Assembly: GCA_002428985.1 (NCBI GenBank)
Contig: DIYL01000054.1
Span: forward strand, 124,001 to 188,000
Source: Anaerolineales bacterium UBA6055
GTDB taxonomy: Bacteria > Chloroflexota > Anaerolineae > Aggregatilineales > Phototrophicaceae
Reading direction: 5' to 3'
DNA length: 64,000 nucleotides
This document shows, one piece after another, positions 18,336 through 27,073 of the stretch (position 1 is its first letter; each line of letters starts with the position of its first letter). A model generated the notes under the pieces. The model did not search any database. It was given only the letters and a program-made list of their open reading frames with translations, and was not told the origin of the DNA. The position numbers and the translations under genes are program-made.

Positions 18336-18373
18336 TAAACCGCTTTACTAAACCGCTTTACTAAACCGCTTTA
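18336..18373. promoter_or_regulatory. Three tandem LacI operators, 13-bp period
   Basis: TAAACCGCTTTA occurs three times, at 18336-18347, 18349-18360 and 18362-18373, with one base between copies. Each has the even-length, CG-centred, imperfectly symmetrical form of LacI-family operators. They fill the space between the -10 box and the GTG start of the lacI-type gene. Confidence 0.75.
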
Positions 18374-18378
18374 GTAAA

Positions 18379-18406
18379 ATTATATATGTTCTTGTAATGA
18401 TGTCAA
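18379..18406 (-). promoter_or_regulatory. Consensus sigma-70 promoter of the lacI-GH4 operon
   Basis: On the minus strand a perfect TTGACA (18401-18406) and a perfect TATAAT (18379-18384) are separated by 16 bp. The expected start of transcription, near 18372, falls inside the first of the three operators. Confidence 0.82.
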
Positions 18407-18478
18407 TTGCGATGTGCAGGCATGGCAAGATTGCGTTAAACTCTGGATTCACCCACATCATATGGTAGGAGTTATTTT

Positions 18479-19417
18479 ATGGAATATCGTACACTCGGAC
18501 GCACAGGATTAAGTGTTTCTGTGATGGGCTGGGGCGCAGGTGGACCGGCTCGGCTTGGACAACGCGATAATATCAACACAGAGTCAGAGTCGGTTGATCT
18601 ATTATTAGAAGGCTTTGATGCAGGGGTCAACTTTGTTGATACTGCTGAGGTATACGGGACAGAAGACATTGTTGGTAAAGCAATCCAACAACGTGATCGA
18701 GACAAATTTGTGATTTCTACTAAGAAAAGTACCAGAAAAGAAAAATTCACGCCTGAGGGCACAATCCAAAGCCTTGAAGATAGTTTATGGCGATTACAAA
18801 CAGATTATATTGATATTTATCATATTCATGGGTTGCGTCACGACGACTACGATTATTGTTTGAATGAAATTGTTCCCGTGCTTAACAAAATGCGCGAGCA
18901 AGGCAAAATTCGATATATCGGTGTGACTGAAGCTTTTAACTCGGACTTAAATCATGACATGCTCCAGCGAGCTTTGCAGGACGATATTTGGGATGTGATG
19001 ATGATTGGATTCAATTTTTTGAATCAATCTGCCAGAGAAACAGTCTTGCAACCCTGTATCGAGAAGAACATAGGTACTTTGATTATGTTCGCTGTTCGTC
19101 GAGCATTGAGTAGACCAGAAAAATTAAGTGAAGCAATCAATACTTTGATCGATAGTGGGGAGATTGATTCGGCTGATATTGACTTATCTGCACCACTTAT
19201 GGAGGTGGTCGAAAATAGTGATGCAGTCAGTCTACCGGATCTTGCATATCGGTTTTGTCGGGAAGAAGCCGGTACCCATGTGATCTTATCGGGAACGAGT
19301 AATCCCAAACATTTAAGGGATAATATCGCATCATTTAAACGAGATATATTAGCTGATGCAACTATCGAACAGCTAAAACACATATTCCGCAATGTTCGTT
19401 CAGTGACGGGTGAATAG
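18479..19417 (+). CDS. Aldo/keto reductase
   Basis: A 312-residue TIM-barrel oxidoreductase opening with the family phrase YRTLGRTGLSVSVMGWGAG. The catalytic tetrad is readable: Asp in VDTAEVYG, Tyr of that motif, Lys in VISTKKS and His in IYHIHG. The C-terminal LSGTSNPKHLRDNI matches the NADP-phosphate binding end. AGGAG precedes ATG 18479. It probably reduces a sugar-derived aldehyde (for example lactaldehyde) or oxidises a sugar. It diverges from the lacI-type gene. Confidence 0.9.
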   Translation: MEYRTLGRTGLSVSVMGWGAGGPARLGQRDNINTESESVDLLLEGFDAGVNFVDTAEVYGTEDIVGKAIQQRDRDKFVISTKKSTRKEKFTPEGTIQSLEDSLWRLQTDYIDIYHIHGLRHDDYDYCLNEIVPVLNKMREQGKIRYIGVTEAFNSDLNHDMLQRALQDDIWDVMMIGFNFLNQSARETVLQPCIEKNIGTLIMFAVRRALSRPEKLSEAINTLIDSGEIDSADIDLSAPLMEVVENSDAVSLPDLAYRFCREEAGTHVILSGTSNPKHLRDNIASFKRDILADATIEQLKHIFRNVRSVTGE

Positions 19418-19505
19418 ATAGGGGAATATTTTGTGTACATTACTGCGAAAATAGTTGGACAACGTTATACTCAAACTATGTAATCCAGAGAAAGAAACTA
19501 TCTTT

Positions 19506-21296
19506 ATGCTGACGACGCCAGAAGTAGTTGTTTTAGGAATTATCGGACTGTTGTTTGTCCTCATCTTTGCTACCCGCCTCAAAATTGAGCTGATCGCGAT
19601 AATCATTCTACTGATTCTGGGTGTGAGTGGGCTTGTCCCACCCACCGAAGTTGTTGCTGGATTTAGTAGTTCTGTTGTTATCACTTTGATTGGTCTATTT
19701 ATCATCACAAATGCCTTAGAAGAAACAGGTGTGATTCAATGGATTGCGCAACGATTGAATCGCATTGGTGAAGGGTCGGAGGTGAAGTTAATTACGCTAT
19801 TTATGGCGACTGGAGCAGCCCTTTCTCTTATTATGAATAACGTAGCGGCGGGTGCGGTATTGCTTCCTGCGGCTGTACGCGTAGCACGAGGTTCAGGTAT
19901 TTCTGTATCAAAGTTACTGATGCCGATGTCATTTGGAACACTTGTTGGCGGGATGGCAACATATCTAACGACAGCGAATATCTTGATGAGTGAGTTATTG
20001 ATAACCCGTGGATTTGATGGGCTCGGAATGCTCGATTTTATTCCGATGGGCGGATTGATTGTTTTGGCTGGGTTGATTTATATGTTGTTGATTGGGCGAC
20101 GATTATTACCCGAACGTACTTCGCAATCGACACGCTTTAATCAACAAGATTTGAAAGATACATACGAATTGACCGATCGTATGTGGAATGTGCGGGTGTT
20201 ACCTAATTCACATCTCGCTAATAAGACCATTCGTGAAAGTGAAATCAATGCTGAGTTAGGATTAACAATCGCTGCTATATGGCATCAACGTCAGACGATT
20301 ACAATTCCGAAGCCGGATCATGTCATTTACCCCGGTGATGAGTTACTCATTGTGGGACGCGAAGATCGATTACAACAATTAATAGCATGGAACAATAAAC
20401 TTATTAGCGAAGAGAAACGCAAAGAAGGCCATGAATTATCGATTGAACCAATTGAAATTATCATTGCGCCACGTTCTGATGCAATTGGACAAACACTATC
20501 TGATGTAAAACTAAATAGTAAATCGGGATTATTGGCAATTTCATTATGGCGTGATGGACACAGTCAGCATACAGATGTGCGTAAAATGCCTCTCCAAGTG
20601 GGTGATGCTGTATTGGTTATCGGGCAATCGGAAGATATTCAAAACCTTTCGAATAATCCCAATTATATTTTACCATCGGGTGAATACTCCAATTTGTCGA
20701 TTAATACCGCAAAAGCTCCATTTGCGATTATAATTACTGCCTTGGTGTTGTTCTTATCTATCTTCAATATCTTGCCGTTATCAATTGCTATGCTTGGTGG
20801 GGCAGCGGCGATGGTATTGACTGGTTGTCTCACAATGGAACAGTTTTACGAGGCAGTGCAATGGCGAGTTATTTTCCTTGTTGCGGGGATGTTACCACTG
20901 AGTATTGCGATCACTGATACAGGTTTAGCCGACCGTATCGGTAATATCATGGTGACGGCATTAGCTGATACGAGCCCTCTAATTTTGATTGCTGGTATGG
21001 TGTTGTTAACGATGTTGGTTGTACAGATTATTGGTGGGCAGGTGACTGCATTACTGGTTGGACCGATTGCGATTAATGCAGCTTTACAGATGGGTGTCGA
21101 CCCACGGGCGATGTCTGTTGCTGTTGCGATGGCATGTTCGATGGCATTCTTGACACCGATTGCTCATCCCGTCAATATTTTGATGATGGGGCCGGGTGGA
21201 TATAAATTTAGTGACTTTTTTAAGGTCGGCGTAGGGATAACGATTGTCACGATGGTTACGATGATGATCGGTTTAACGACGATTTGGGGAGTATAG
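19506..21296 (+). CDS. SLC13-type permease with paired TrkA-C domains
   Basis: 596 residues from ATG 19506; a TTG at 19455 adds 17 unlikely residues. The protein is a citrate/sulfate-type ion transporter. About six N-terminal helices include VAGFSSSVVITLIGLFI and SLIMNNVAAGAVLLPA. Two cytoplasmic RCK-C/TrkA-C domains sit near residues 200-390 (PNSHLANKTIRESE...PGDELLIVGRE and PRSDAIGQTLSDV...VGDAVLVIGQ). A second helical bundle ends with MACSMAFLTPIAHPVNILMMGPGGY. It probably carries a dicarboxylate, sulfate or similar anion with Na+. The FMN oxidase gene follows after 3 bp. Confidence 0.87.
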   Translation: MLTTPEVVVLGIIGLLFVLIFATRLKIELIAIIILLILGVSGLVPPTEVVAGFSSSVVITLIGLFIITNALEETGVIQWIAQRLNRIGEGSEVKLITLFMATGAALSLIMNNVAAGAVLLPAAVRVARGSGISVSKLLMPMSFGTLVGGMATYLTTANILMSELLITRGFDGLGMLDFIPMGGLIVLAGLIYMLLIGRRLLPERTSQSTRFNQQDLKDTYELTDRMWNVRVLPNSHLANKTIRESEINAELGLTIAAIWHQRQTITIPKPDHVIYPGDELLIVGREDRLQQLIAWNNKLISEEKRKEGHELSIEPIEIIIAPRSDAIGQTLSDVKLNSKSGLLAISLWRDGHSQHTDVRKMPLQVGDAVLVIGQSEDIQNLSNNPNYILPSGEYSNLSINTAKAPFAIIITALVLFLSIFNILPLSIAMLGGAAAMVLTGCLTMEQFYEAVQWRVIFLVAGMLPLSIAITDTGLADRIGNIMVTALADTSPLILIAGMVLLTMLVVQIIGGQVTALLVGPIAINAALQMGVDPRAMSVAVAMACSMAFLTPIAHPVNILMMGPGGYKFSDFFKVGVGITIVTMVTMMIGLTTIWGV

Positions 21297-21299
21297 TAG

Positions 21300-22361
21300 A
21301 TGAAGCCGATAAACTTATTTGAATACGAACAAGCCGCAAGACAGAAATTATCACCATCAGCTTACGGTTATTATGCAGGTGGGGCGAGCGATGAAATAAC
21401 AGTCAGTGATAACCGTCGTGCCTATGATGATATACAAATCTTGCCACATGTGTTACGTGATGTATCGAATCGCGATTTATCAACAACGCTCTTGGGGCAG
21501 CAACTTGATTTTCCTGTTGTTATCGCTCCGATGGCGATGGCAGCGTTGGCTCATCCTGATAAAGAACTTGGAATAGCGGAAAGTTCTAAGCAATTTGGTA
21601 TCCCCATGTGCTTGAGCACATTGTCAACGACCAAAATGGAAGATGTATCAGCAACAGGTGTGAATAGTTGGTTTCAACTTTATGTGCATAAAGATAGAGG
21701 GTTAACCCGTGAACTTGTAAGTCGTGCTGAAGCCAGTGGCTATACGGCTCTAGTTGTAACGGTTGATGTATCCGTTGCAGGTTATCGTGAATATTTGGTG
21801 CGGAATCCGTTACAATTGCCGGATGGGGTTGGGTTAGAAATTCTCACTGATTATTGGAATCGGGGTGAATACCCAAACATCAACGCATATGTTGCAGCAC
21901 AATTCGATGCGTCGTTGACATGGGAGGATATTGAGACGTTTGCGAGCCAGACAAGGCTGCCTGTGATTATCAAAGGGATTTTACGTGCTGATGATGCCAA
22001 AGAATCTTTAAATCGTGGTGTCGCAGGTATTGTTGTATCGAACCACGGTGGGCGACAGTTGGATACTGTACCTGCAACGATTGATGTCTTGCCCGAAATC
22101 GCTGAGGTTGTGAATGGTCGTTGTGACTTGTTGGTGGATGGTGGGGTGCGTCGTGGTACAGACATCATTAAAGCGTTGGCACTTGGGGCAAAGGCTGTTA
22201 TGTTAGGTCGCCCGATTTTATGGGGTTTGGCAGTTGATGGTCAAGCAGGTGTGACTGATATTTTAACGATTCTCTGTCGTGAATTTGATATTGGTCTGGC
22301 ACTGGCGGGCTGTGTATCGAGTACATCAATTTCACGTGATATTGTCAGAAGAAGGATATAA
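21300..22361 (+). CDS. FMN-dependent alpha-hydroxyacid oxidase/dehydrogenase (lactate/glycolate oxidase family)
   Basis: A 353-residue TIM barrel of the glycolate oxidase/LldD family. The N-terminal LSPSAYGYYAGGASDEITVSDNR holds the Tyr and FMN contacts, followed by VIAPMAMAALAHPD, WFQLYVHKDR, LPVIIKGIL (FMN Lys) and IVVSNHGGRQLD with the catalytic His. GGVRRGTDIIKALALGAKAVMLGRP binds the FMN phosphate. It oxidises L-2-hydroxyacids such as L-lactate or glycolate to the keto acid. The gene sits between a permease and an SDR in one tightly packed operon, suggesting uptake and oxidation of a hydroxyacid. Confidence 0.92.
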   Translation: MKPINLFEYEQAARQKLSPSAYGYYAGGASDEITVSDNRRAYDDIQILPHVLRDVSNRDLSTTLLGQQLDFPVVIAPMAMAALAHPDKELGIAESSKQFGIPMCLSTLSTTKMEDVSATGVNSWFQLYVHKDRGLTRELVSRAEASGYTALVVTVDVSVAGYREYLVRNPLQLPDGVGLEILTDYWNRGEYPNINAYVAAQFDASLTWEDIETFASQTRLPVIIKGILRADDAKESLNRGVAGIVVSNHGGRQLDTVPATIDVLPEIAEVVNGRCDLLVDGGVRRGTDIIKALALGAKAVMLGRPILWGLAVDGQAGVTDILTILCREFDIGLALAGCVSSTSISRDIVRRRI

Positions 22362-22363
22362 AT

Positions 22364-23095
22364 ATGGCAGACTTTCAAAATAAGGTTGTGATCGTCACAG
22401 GTGCAGGGAGTGGCATGGGTTTGCAAATTGCCCGTGATTTTGTTGAGGCAGGGGCGATTGTCATTTTTATGGGGCGACGGTTGGATGCACTCAAAGATGC
22501 TGTTGCTGATTTACCCGAAGATCGTGCAATTGTGCGTCCTTTAGATGTATCTGACAGAGCGACAGTGGGCGAAATTGTCAATGAGATTATTGTTAAATTT
22601 GACCGTGTTGATATATTGGTCAACAATGCTGGACTCAATACACAAGCACGTGGTATCGGCGATATTAAACCCGAAGATTGGGATTATGTGATCAATATCA
22701 ATCTGACAGGGGCATTCAATATGACGCGATCGGTATTGCCTGCGATGCGCTCTCAGCAAGATGGCTTGATTATCAATATTTCATCGACAGCGGGTGTAAG
22801 AGCATCACAAATGGCAGGGGCGGCGTATTCCGCATCAAAACACGCGATGGTTTCGTTGAGTAATAGCATTAACCTCGAAGAATGGGAGAATGGCATTCGA
22901 GCAACAGCCATCTGTCCAGGTGAAGTCAATACTCCGATTCTGGACAAACGCGCACAACCTCCGTCCGATGAGCGCAAAGCACAGATGGTACAGGTTGAAG
23001 ATATTTCAGCAACCGTCATGTATGTGGCGAGTTTATCGAAATTTGCGAATGTGCCGATGCTAGTGATTAAGCCGACTTATCAAACATATTCGTAG
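22364..23095 (+). CDS. Short-chain dehydrogenase/reductase
   Basis: A 243-residue classical SDR. It has the cofactor motif VIVTGAGSGMGLQIA, NNAGLN, the catalytic ISSTAGV Ser with YSASKHAM (Tyr-x-x-x-Lys), and CPGEVNTPIL. It starts 2 bp after the oxidase gene and ends the operon begun at 19506. It probably reduces or oxidises an alcohol or ketone belonging to the same pathway; the substrate is unknown. Confidence 0.92.
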   Translation: MADFQNKVVIVTGAGSGMGLQIARDFVEAGAIVIFMGRRLDALKDAVADLPEDRAIVRPLDVSDRATVGEIVNEIIVKFDRVDILVNNAGLNTQARGIGDIKPEDWDYVININLTGAFNMTRSVLPAMRSQQDGLIINISSTAGVRASQMAGAAYSASKHAMVSLSNSINLEEWENGIRATAICPGEVNTPILDKRAQPPSDERKAQMVQVEDISATVMYVASLSKFANVPMLVIKPTYQTYS

Positions 23096-23101
23096 TAAAG
23101 A

Positions 23102-23121
23102 GGGTAGAAAACAATCTACCC
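23102..23121. terminator. Small hairpin between convergent genes
   Basis: GGGTAG and CTACCC (23102-23107, 23116-23121) pair around AAAACAAT between the SDR and coxG-like stops. There is no T-tract on the + strand, so this is a weak call. Confidence 0.4.
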
Positions 23122-23134
23122 ATAGATGAATGTC

Positions 23135-23596
23135 TTAGGATTCTTTTTCATCTTCGATGCGGGAGTCAATTTCTTTTGCCAACTTCTTTAAGGATTGTTT
23201 GGCAACTTGCTTCGCGGCGACATCCAATAAGCGTTGGCCGACTGCAGCGATTTTACCGCCAACTTTGGCATCGCCTGCATAAAACATAGTCGTAATATCA
23301 TCAGCATGCTCGAGACGAATATGACCTTCACCTGTCACATGACCTGCAGGGCCTTTGCCGTTGATGATGAGTTTATAGTCATCGGGTTCATTGACATCGG
23401 CGAGTTCAATCTCAGCTTCAAATTTCCCATTTACTGGACCCACTTTTACTGCGAGAGATGTATAAAATTTGTTGGGTTCGATTTCTTCTAAACCTTTAGA
23501 ACCCGGGATAATACTACCCAATACATCTGTATCTTGTAACATGTCCCACACTAATTTTTGGGTTGCCTCGAATTCATATTGTCCTTCAATGTGCAT
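23135..23596 (-). CDS. CoxG-like SRPBCC protein
   Basis: A 153-residue protein of the carbon-monoxide-dehydrogenase subunit G family (SRPBCC fold). Diagnostic stretches are WDMLQDTDVLGSIIPGSKGLEE, AVKVGPVNGKFEAEIEL and GGKIAAVGQRLLDVAAKQVA. CoxG helps recruit CO dehydrogenase to the membrane, and relatives accompany other molybdenum hydroxylases. No cox structural genes lie nearby, so the partner is elsewhere or different. An ATACTCCTTATAG-type upstream region gives AAGGAG before ATG 23596. Confidence 0.88.
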   Translation of the reverse strand: MHIEGQYEFEATQKLVWDMLQDTDVLGSIIPGSKGLEEIEPNKFYTSLAVKVGPVNGKFEAEIELADVNEPDDYKLIINGKGPAGHVTGEGHIRLEHADDITTMFYAGDAKVGGKIAAVGQRLLDVAAKQVAKQSLKKLAKEIDSRIEDEKES

Positions 23597-23933
23597 AGCT
23601 ATACTCCTTATAGTGGATAAGTCTAAGTAGATGTTAAAAATAATAACTATAAAAGGGATACGATGTGTATCAGTTGAAATATGTGCATTATTAGATTGAG
23701 TAATATTATGTTATTCGAGGTTGCAGTTTATGCCTGATTTTCCAAAAAATAACAATAAATCGCAATCAATTGAACTAAATTATTATAGATTCTTGCATAT
23801 TTTATCAACAATGTACGTATTTTAACAACAAAACCCCGAGATCATTTGAAATTTGTATTAGATACAACTATCGTATGATATAAGATAGGTATGATCGGCT
23901 GTGCTTTATGAACGACTGATGGGGGAATTTGGT
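23597..23933. other. AT-rich intergenic region with one palindrome
   Basis: No gene is seen. A perfect TTGTAT-TAG-ATACAA palindrome lies at 23853-23867. TTGAAA (from about 23846) with TATCGT 17 bp downstream could form a promoter for the following gene, which would place the palindrome inside the spacer as a candidate operator. Confidence 0.35.
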
Positions 23934-25301
23934 ATGCGCTGGATTCAAATTGCTGTTGTATGTCTAATTGTTGGAATCGTTGTTGCTCAAGATAGCGATG
24001 AATCTAATCTAATCGGCTGGAATGATGGTACTGTTGTGGTTTGGTCGTTTTTAAATGCTGAATCAGAGCCATTGTATCCATCAACTGTACCGAAAATACT
24101 AAATCCCCGAATGCTATCGCCTGATGGGAAATATGTCGTCTATGGTATTACTGATTCAGATATATCAGATGCTTTCCCAACAGAGTACCAAGACACAGGC
24201 TATGTTTTACATGAATTGGCAATAGGGACAGAAAGAATAATCACAGAACCAGATAGTGGTTCATACTCCTATGTAGTCACATGGTCTCCAAATGCAAGTC
24301 AAATTGCGTGGGTGCGACTGGATGAAAATAGTAGTTTTCTACTAGAAGTGTATGACATTTCCAGTGACGAAGTTACGCTGGTGAATGATTCGTTTTATGG
24401 TGGATTTATTGATGGTGGGGCAGGTGTCAGTATTCCGTATCCACCAGAACAATGGATTGATAAGATGTTGATTTCGAAAACCAGCGGTTATTCACAGGTG
24501 ACAGGGAGTATCGAAGAGATTATTTTGATATATCGTGTTGATACAGGTGAAGTCGATATTTTTGCATTTGAAGATTACTTTTTGTTGGGCATGCCGACTT
24601 TATTTGCTGTTGCATCTGATGTTGATGGCAATCGAGTAGAGACATACCGCTCTGCCTTTATATGGTATGATGATGCGACGATTACAGGTAACGAGGCAGA
24701 TAACGTTTATTATCTTGTTTCTCCGCCTCATTTACGAACAATGAGCGCCCCTGATGATGCGCTTACATTTATCCCATATATCAATATGGGGAGTTGGATT
24801 CATTGGTTTGCACGGCGCTCTAATGGCGAAATTTTTGAAACAAACTTAGTTACACGTCAGGAAACAGAAGTATTCCCTTCACCAGATGGTAATAGTTTGC
24901 TGCTTAAACCTGTAATTGACTACCAAGAATTACCATATTATGTCATGTGGTCAGAAGGGGTTGATCTGGAGACTGCCCCACAATTTGATGGTATGCCGTT
25001 AGGGCAAACACATGAATGGATTATGCCAGACTGTGAAAGACCTTTAAGTTTTTCTATATCTGCTCTGAAGTATGAGCTATTAGCTGATACACTCGCTGTG
25101 CGTGCAATGCCTCACTCCACTGCCGAAGTTATTCTTGAGATCACACCAGAAGATCCTATTCGCAGGTCTCCGGGGCTTGTCTGTATCGATGGGACGATTT
25201 GGAGACAGATATGGGTTGAATCGGTAAGTCCACTTGTACTTGGATGGATACCCGAAATAATTGATGGAAACTATACTATCCAACAAGTTGGTGAAAGTTA
25301 G
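23934..25301 (+). CDS. Secreted beta-propeller protein with SH3-like C-terminus
   Basis: 455 residues from ATG 23934, chosen because GGGGGA lies 8 nt upstream; a start at 23901 lacks one. The N-terminus RWIQIAVVCLIVGIVVAQ is a signal peptide. The middle shows TolB/WD-like strands such as MLSPDGKYVVYGI and VVTWSPNASQIAWV. Residues near 385-450 (DTLAVRAMPHSTAEVI, IDGTIWRQIWVES, LGWIPEI) look like a bacterial SH3 domain. The protein is exported and probably binds peptidoglycan or glycan. It is similar in plan to the gene at 61958. No enzymatic motif is visible. Confidence 0.7.
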   Translation: MRWIQIAVVCLIVGIVVAQDSDESNLIGWNDGTVVVWSFLNAESEPLYPSTVPKILNPRMLSPDGKYVVYGITDSDISDAFPTEYQDTGYVLHELAIGTERIITEPDSGSYSYVVTWSPNASQIAWVRLDENSSFLLEVYDISSDEVTLVNDSFYGGFIDGGAGVSIPYPPEQWIDKMLISKTSGYSQVTGSIEEIILIYRVDTGEVDIFAFEDYFLLGMPTLFAVASDVDGNRVETYRSAFIWYDDATITGNEADNVYYLVSPPHLRTMSAPDDALTFIPYINMGSWIHWFARRSNGEIFETNLVTRQETEVFPSPDGNSLLLKPVIDYQELPYYVMWSEGVDLETAPQFDGMPLGQTHEWIMPDCERPLSFSISALKYELLADTLAVRAMPHSTAEVILEITPEDPIRRSPGLVCIDGTIWRQIWVESVSPLVLGWIPEIIDGNYTIQQVGES

Positions 25302-25307
25302 GCATAC

Positions 25308-25340
25308 AAAAAGCACGCGTTGAGATAACCCGTGCTTTCA
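25308..25340. terminator. Hairpin terminator after the propeller gene
   Basis: AAAGCACG (25310-25317) and CGTGCTTT (25331-25338) form an 8-bp perfect stem with a 13-nt loop. It sits 8 bp after the stop and can serve both convergent genes. Confidence 0.65.
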
Positions 25341-25388
25341 AATTATATAGAGCATTTCACACCAAATGCACTATATCATATGCTTGAA

Positions 25389-26828
25389 TTATGCTAATTC
25401 TGTCACTGCTGATAGCAATACATCAATTACATTCTGTGCAGTAAATGATGTTTGTCCTGATGGTACGAATTGGCCGATGTTGACAACATCATCACCAGAT
25501 GTAATCAGAATTGGTTCGGTATAACCATCTTTACGAACATTTGCATAGCCAGCTGCTGCACCAAGCTGATTACAGAGGCAAACACGTCCGACAGTATCGG
25601 CCACCTCGCCACCTTTACGAACATACTTATCTACAGGCTCAGCTGGACAACGATAAGTGACTTTGCCATTATCACGTTTGATTAAATGACGTAGATACCC
25701 GACGTCACATAGACGGTCACGTTCTTCATACACATTGACGTTAGAGATAGATTCGTCAAGTTGTACTACTTTAAATGGGAATCCAGTTGGGGATACTGTT
25801 GGGCTAGTGAATACATCGACTGTACCGTCAAGGACTTGTTGGATAACTTCACGTTTGGCATTCGCTTCAAAACCGGATTCATCAGCGTAAGCAAATGCTG
25901 TCCCGACTTGAATACCTTCTGCACCTGCATCAAGCGCGTTTTGTAAACCTTCGGCGCTACCGTAACCACCGGCTAACCAGAATGGTAATCCTAGTTTTTT
26001 GATACGGTCGAGTTTGATCTCGTCTTTAGGACCATAAACAGGTTCACCTTGTTCACTTAGAACATTCTTACGCGGTGGCGCATTATGCCCCCCGGCGGTC
26101 GGCATTTCAATAACAAACCCATTGACTTCACCATTAGCTCGCTTGAGTAAGGCCTGCGCCAAAATGACTGATGAAATAATAGGTAAAAATTGAGGGCGTT
26201 TTAGGTCGCCAACTTTGGCTGTGATCCCTGGGAAATTTTCTTCCGGATCAAAGCGAACATGATGGTCATCTTCCGGTGATGCATGATGAACATCAAGCCG
26301 ATAAGTGTTGGGTTGGTGGGTGACAAATCCATCTAGAATTCCCGGAATCTGTAATGGGATGCCTGCACCAATAATCACATAATCGACACCTGCCAACATT
26401 GCACCATATAGTGACGCCATATTTGGTAACTGGACTTTTTCTAATAGATTGATGCCGACTGGATTATTGTGTCCTTCTTTTGCTAACCATACTTCGACAA
26501 AATTTCCAGCGACTGTCAATTGATTCAATAATTTAGGTGGAGTCATTGTCCACATCGGTGGACGATAATAACTCTGGCCTTCTTCTAAACCATTGGGCTG
26601 ATAGAATTTATCAATAATTTTTTGTGCTACTTCTTGGTCTGGGAAATGTGCTAATGCTCGCCGTACCGAGCCATCTTTATCGCCTTCCATCAGGCGTGCA
26701 ACAAAAATAATGCCAATGCCTGTGCCTGATACTACGCCTAGTTGACCTGAACGAGATACTGCATTTGCTAGTTGCCATGTCGAGATGGCGACACCCATAC
26801 CGCCCTGTATTATCTGGGGATGATTCAT
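25389..26828 (-). CDS. Nitronate monooxygenase / 2-nitropropane dioxygenase-like FMN protein
   Basis: 479 residues, longer than bacterial nitronate monooxygenases of about 320-360. The N-terminal barrel starts IIQGGMGVAISTWQLANAVS and continues VVSGTGIG. The phosphate-binding part is LPFWLAGGYGSAEGLQNALDAGAEGIQVGTAF, and EMPTAGGHNAPP supplies the conserved active-site His. A C-terminal extension of about 120 residues carries several cysteines (RLCDVGYL, RVCLCNQLG) seen in the long PfaD-like branch. It probably oxidises a nitronate or is an FMN enoyl reductase-type enzyme. A perfect CRP-like site lies upstream. Confidence 0.78.
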   Translation of the reverse strand: MNHPQIIQGGMGVAISTWQLANAVSRSGQLGVVSGTGIGIIFVARLMEGDKDGSVRRALAHFPDQEVAQKIIDKFYQPNGLEEGQSYYRPPMWTMTPPKLLNQLTVAGNFVEVWLAKEGHNNPVGINLLEKVQLPNMASLYGAMLAGVDYVIIGAGIPLQIPGILDGFVTHQPNTYRLDVHHASPEDDHHVRFDPEENFPGITAKVGDLKRPQFLPIISSVILAQALLKRANGEVNGFVIEMPTAGGHNAPPRKNVLSEQGEPVYGPKDEIKLDRIKKLGLPFWLAGGYGSAEGLQNALDAGAEGIQVGTAFAYADESGFEANAKREVIQQVLDGTVDVFTSPTVSPTGFPFKVVQLDESISNVNVYEERDRLCDVGYLRHLIKRDNGKVTYRCPAEPVDKYVRKGGEVADTVGRVCLCNQLGAAAGYANVRKDGYTEPILITSGDDVVNIGQFVPSGQTSFTAQNVIDVLLSAVTELA

Positions 26829-26876
26829 TATGCCTCTCCTTAAATCCGCATTCGTTATGCTATCAACTGTCGCTGA

Positions 26877-26894
26877 TTGTGACCGAGATCACAA
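26877..26894. promoter_or_regulatory. Perfect CRP-like palindrome
   Basis: TTGTGA-CCGAGA-TCACAA is an exact 6+6 inverted repeat fitting the CRP/FNR-family consensus TGTGA-N6-TCACA. It lies 49 bp upstream of the nitronate-monooxygenase-like start. Nearby further dyads occur: ATGACA/TGTCAT (26896-26920) and TGACA-AA-TGTCA (26941-26952). Confidence 0.6.
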
Positions 26895-27073
26895 TATGAC
26901 ACACGGCATAAATCTGTCATGAATCGTGGTACGCTATTGATGACAAATGTCACTGCAACGAATTAGGCCTATTGGTGATAAGGAGAATATATGGATATGG
27001 ATTAACCTACAACCACCTGAAAATAAGTAATTCAAATCGATCAGATGTAAGACTCAATCCATTTTATGACTTA

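Noticed and set aside
18336..18373. Three short repeats considered as a CRISPR-like array
   Set aside because: The unit is 12 bp with single-base gaps, so there are no spacers; the position on a promoter fits operators.
23597..23933. AT-rich region considered as a possible replication origin
   Set aside because: No DnaA-box cluster and no dnaA, gyrB or parAB genes nearby.
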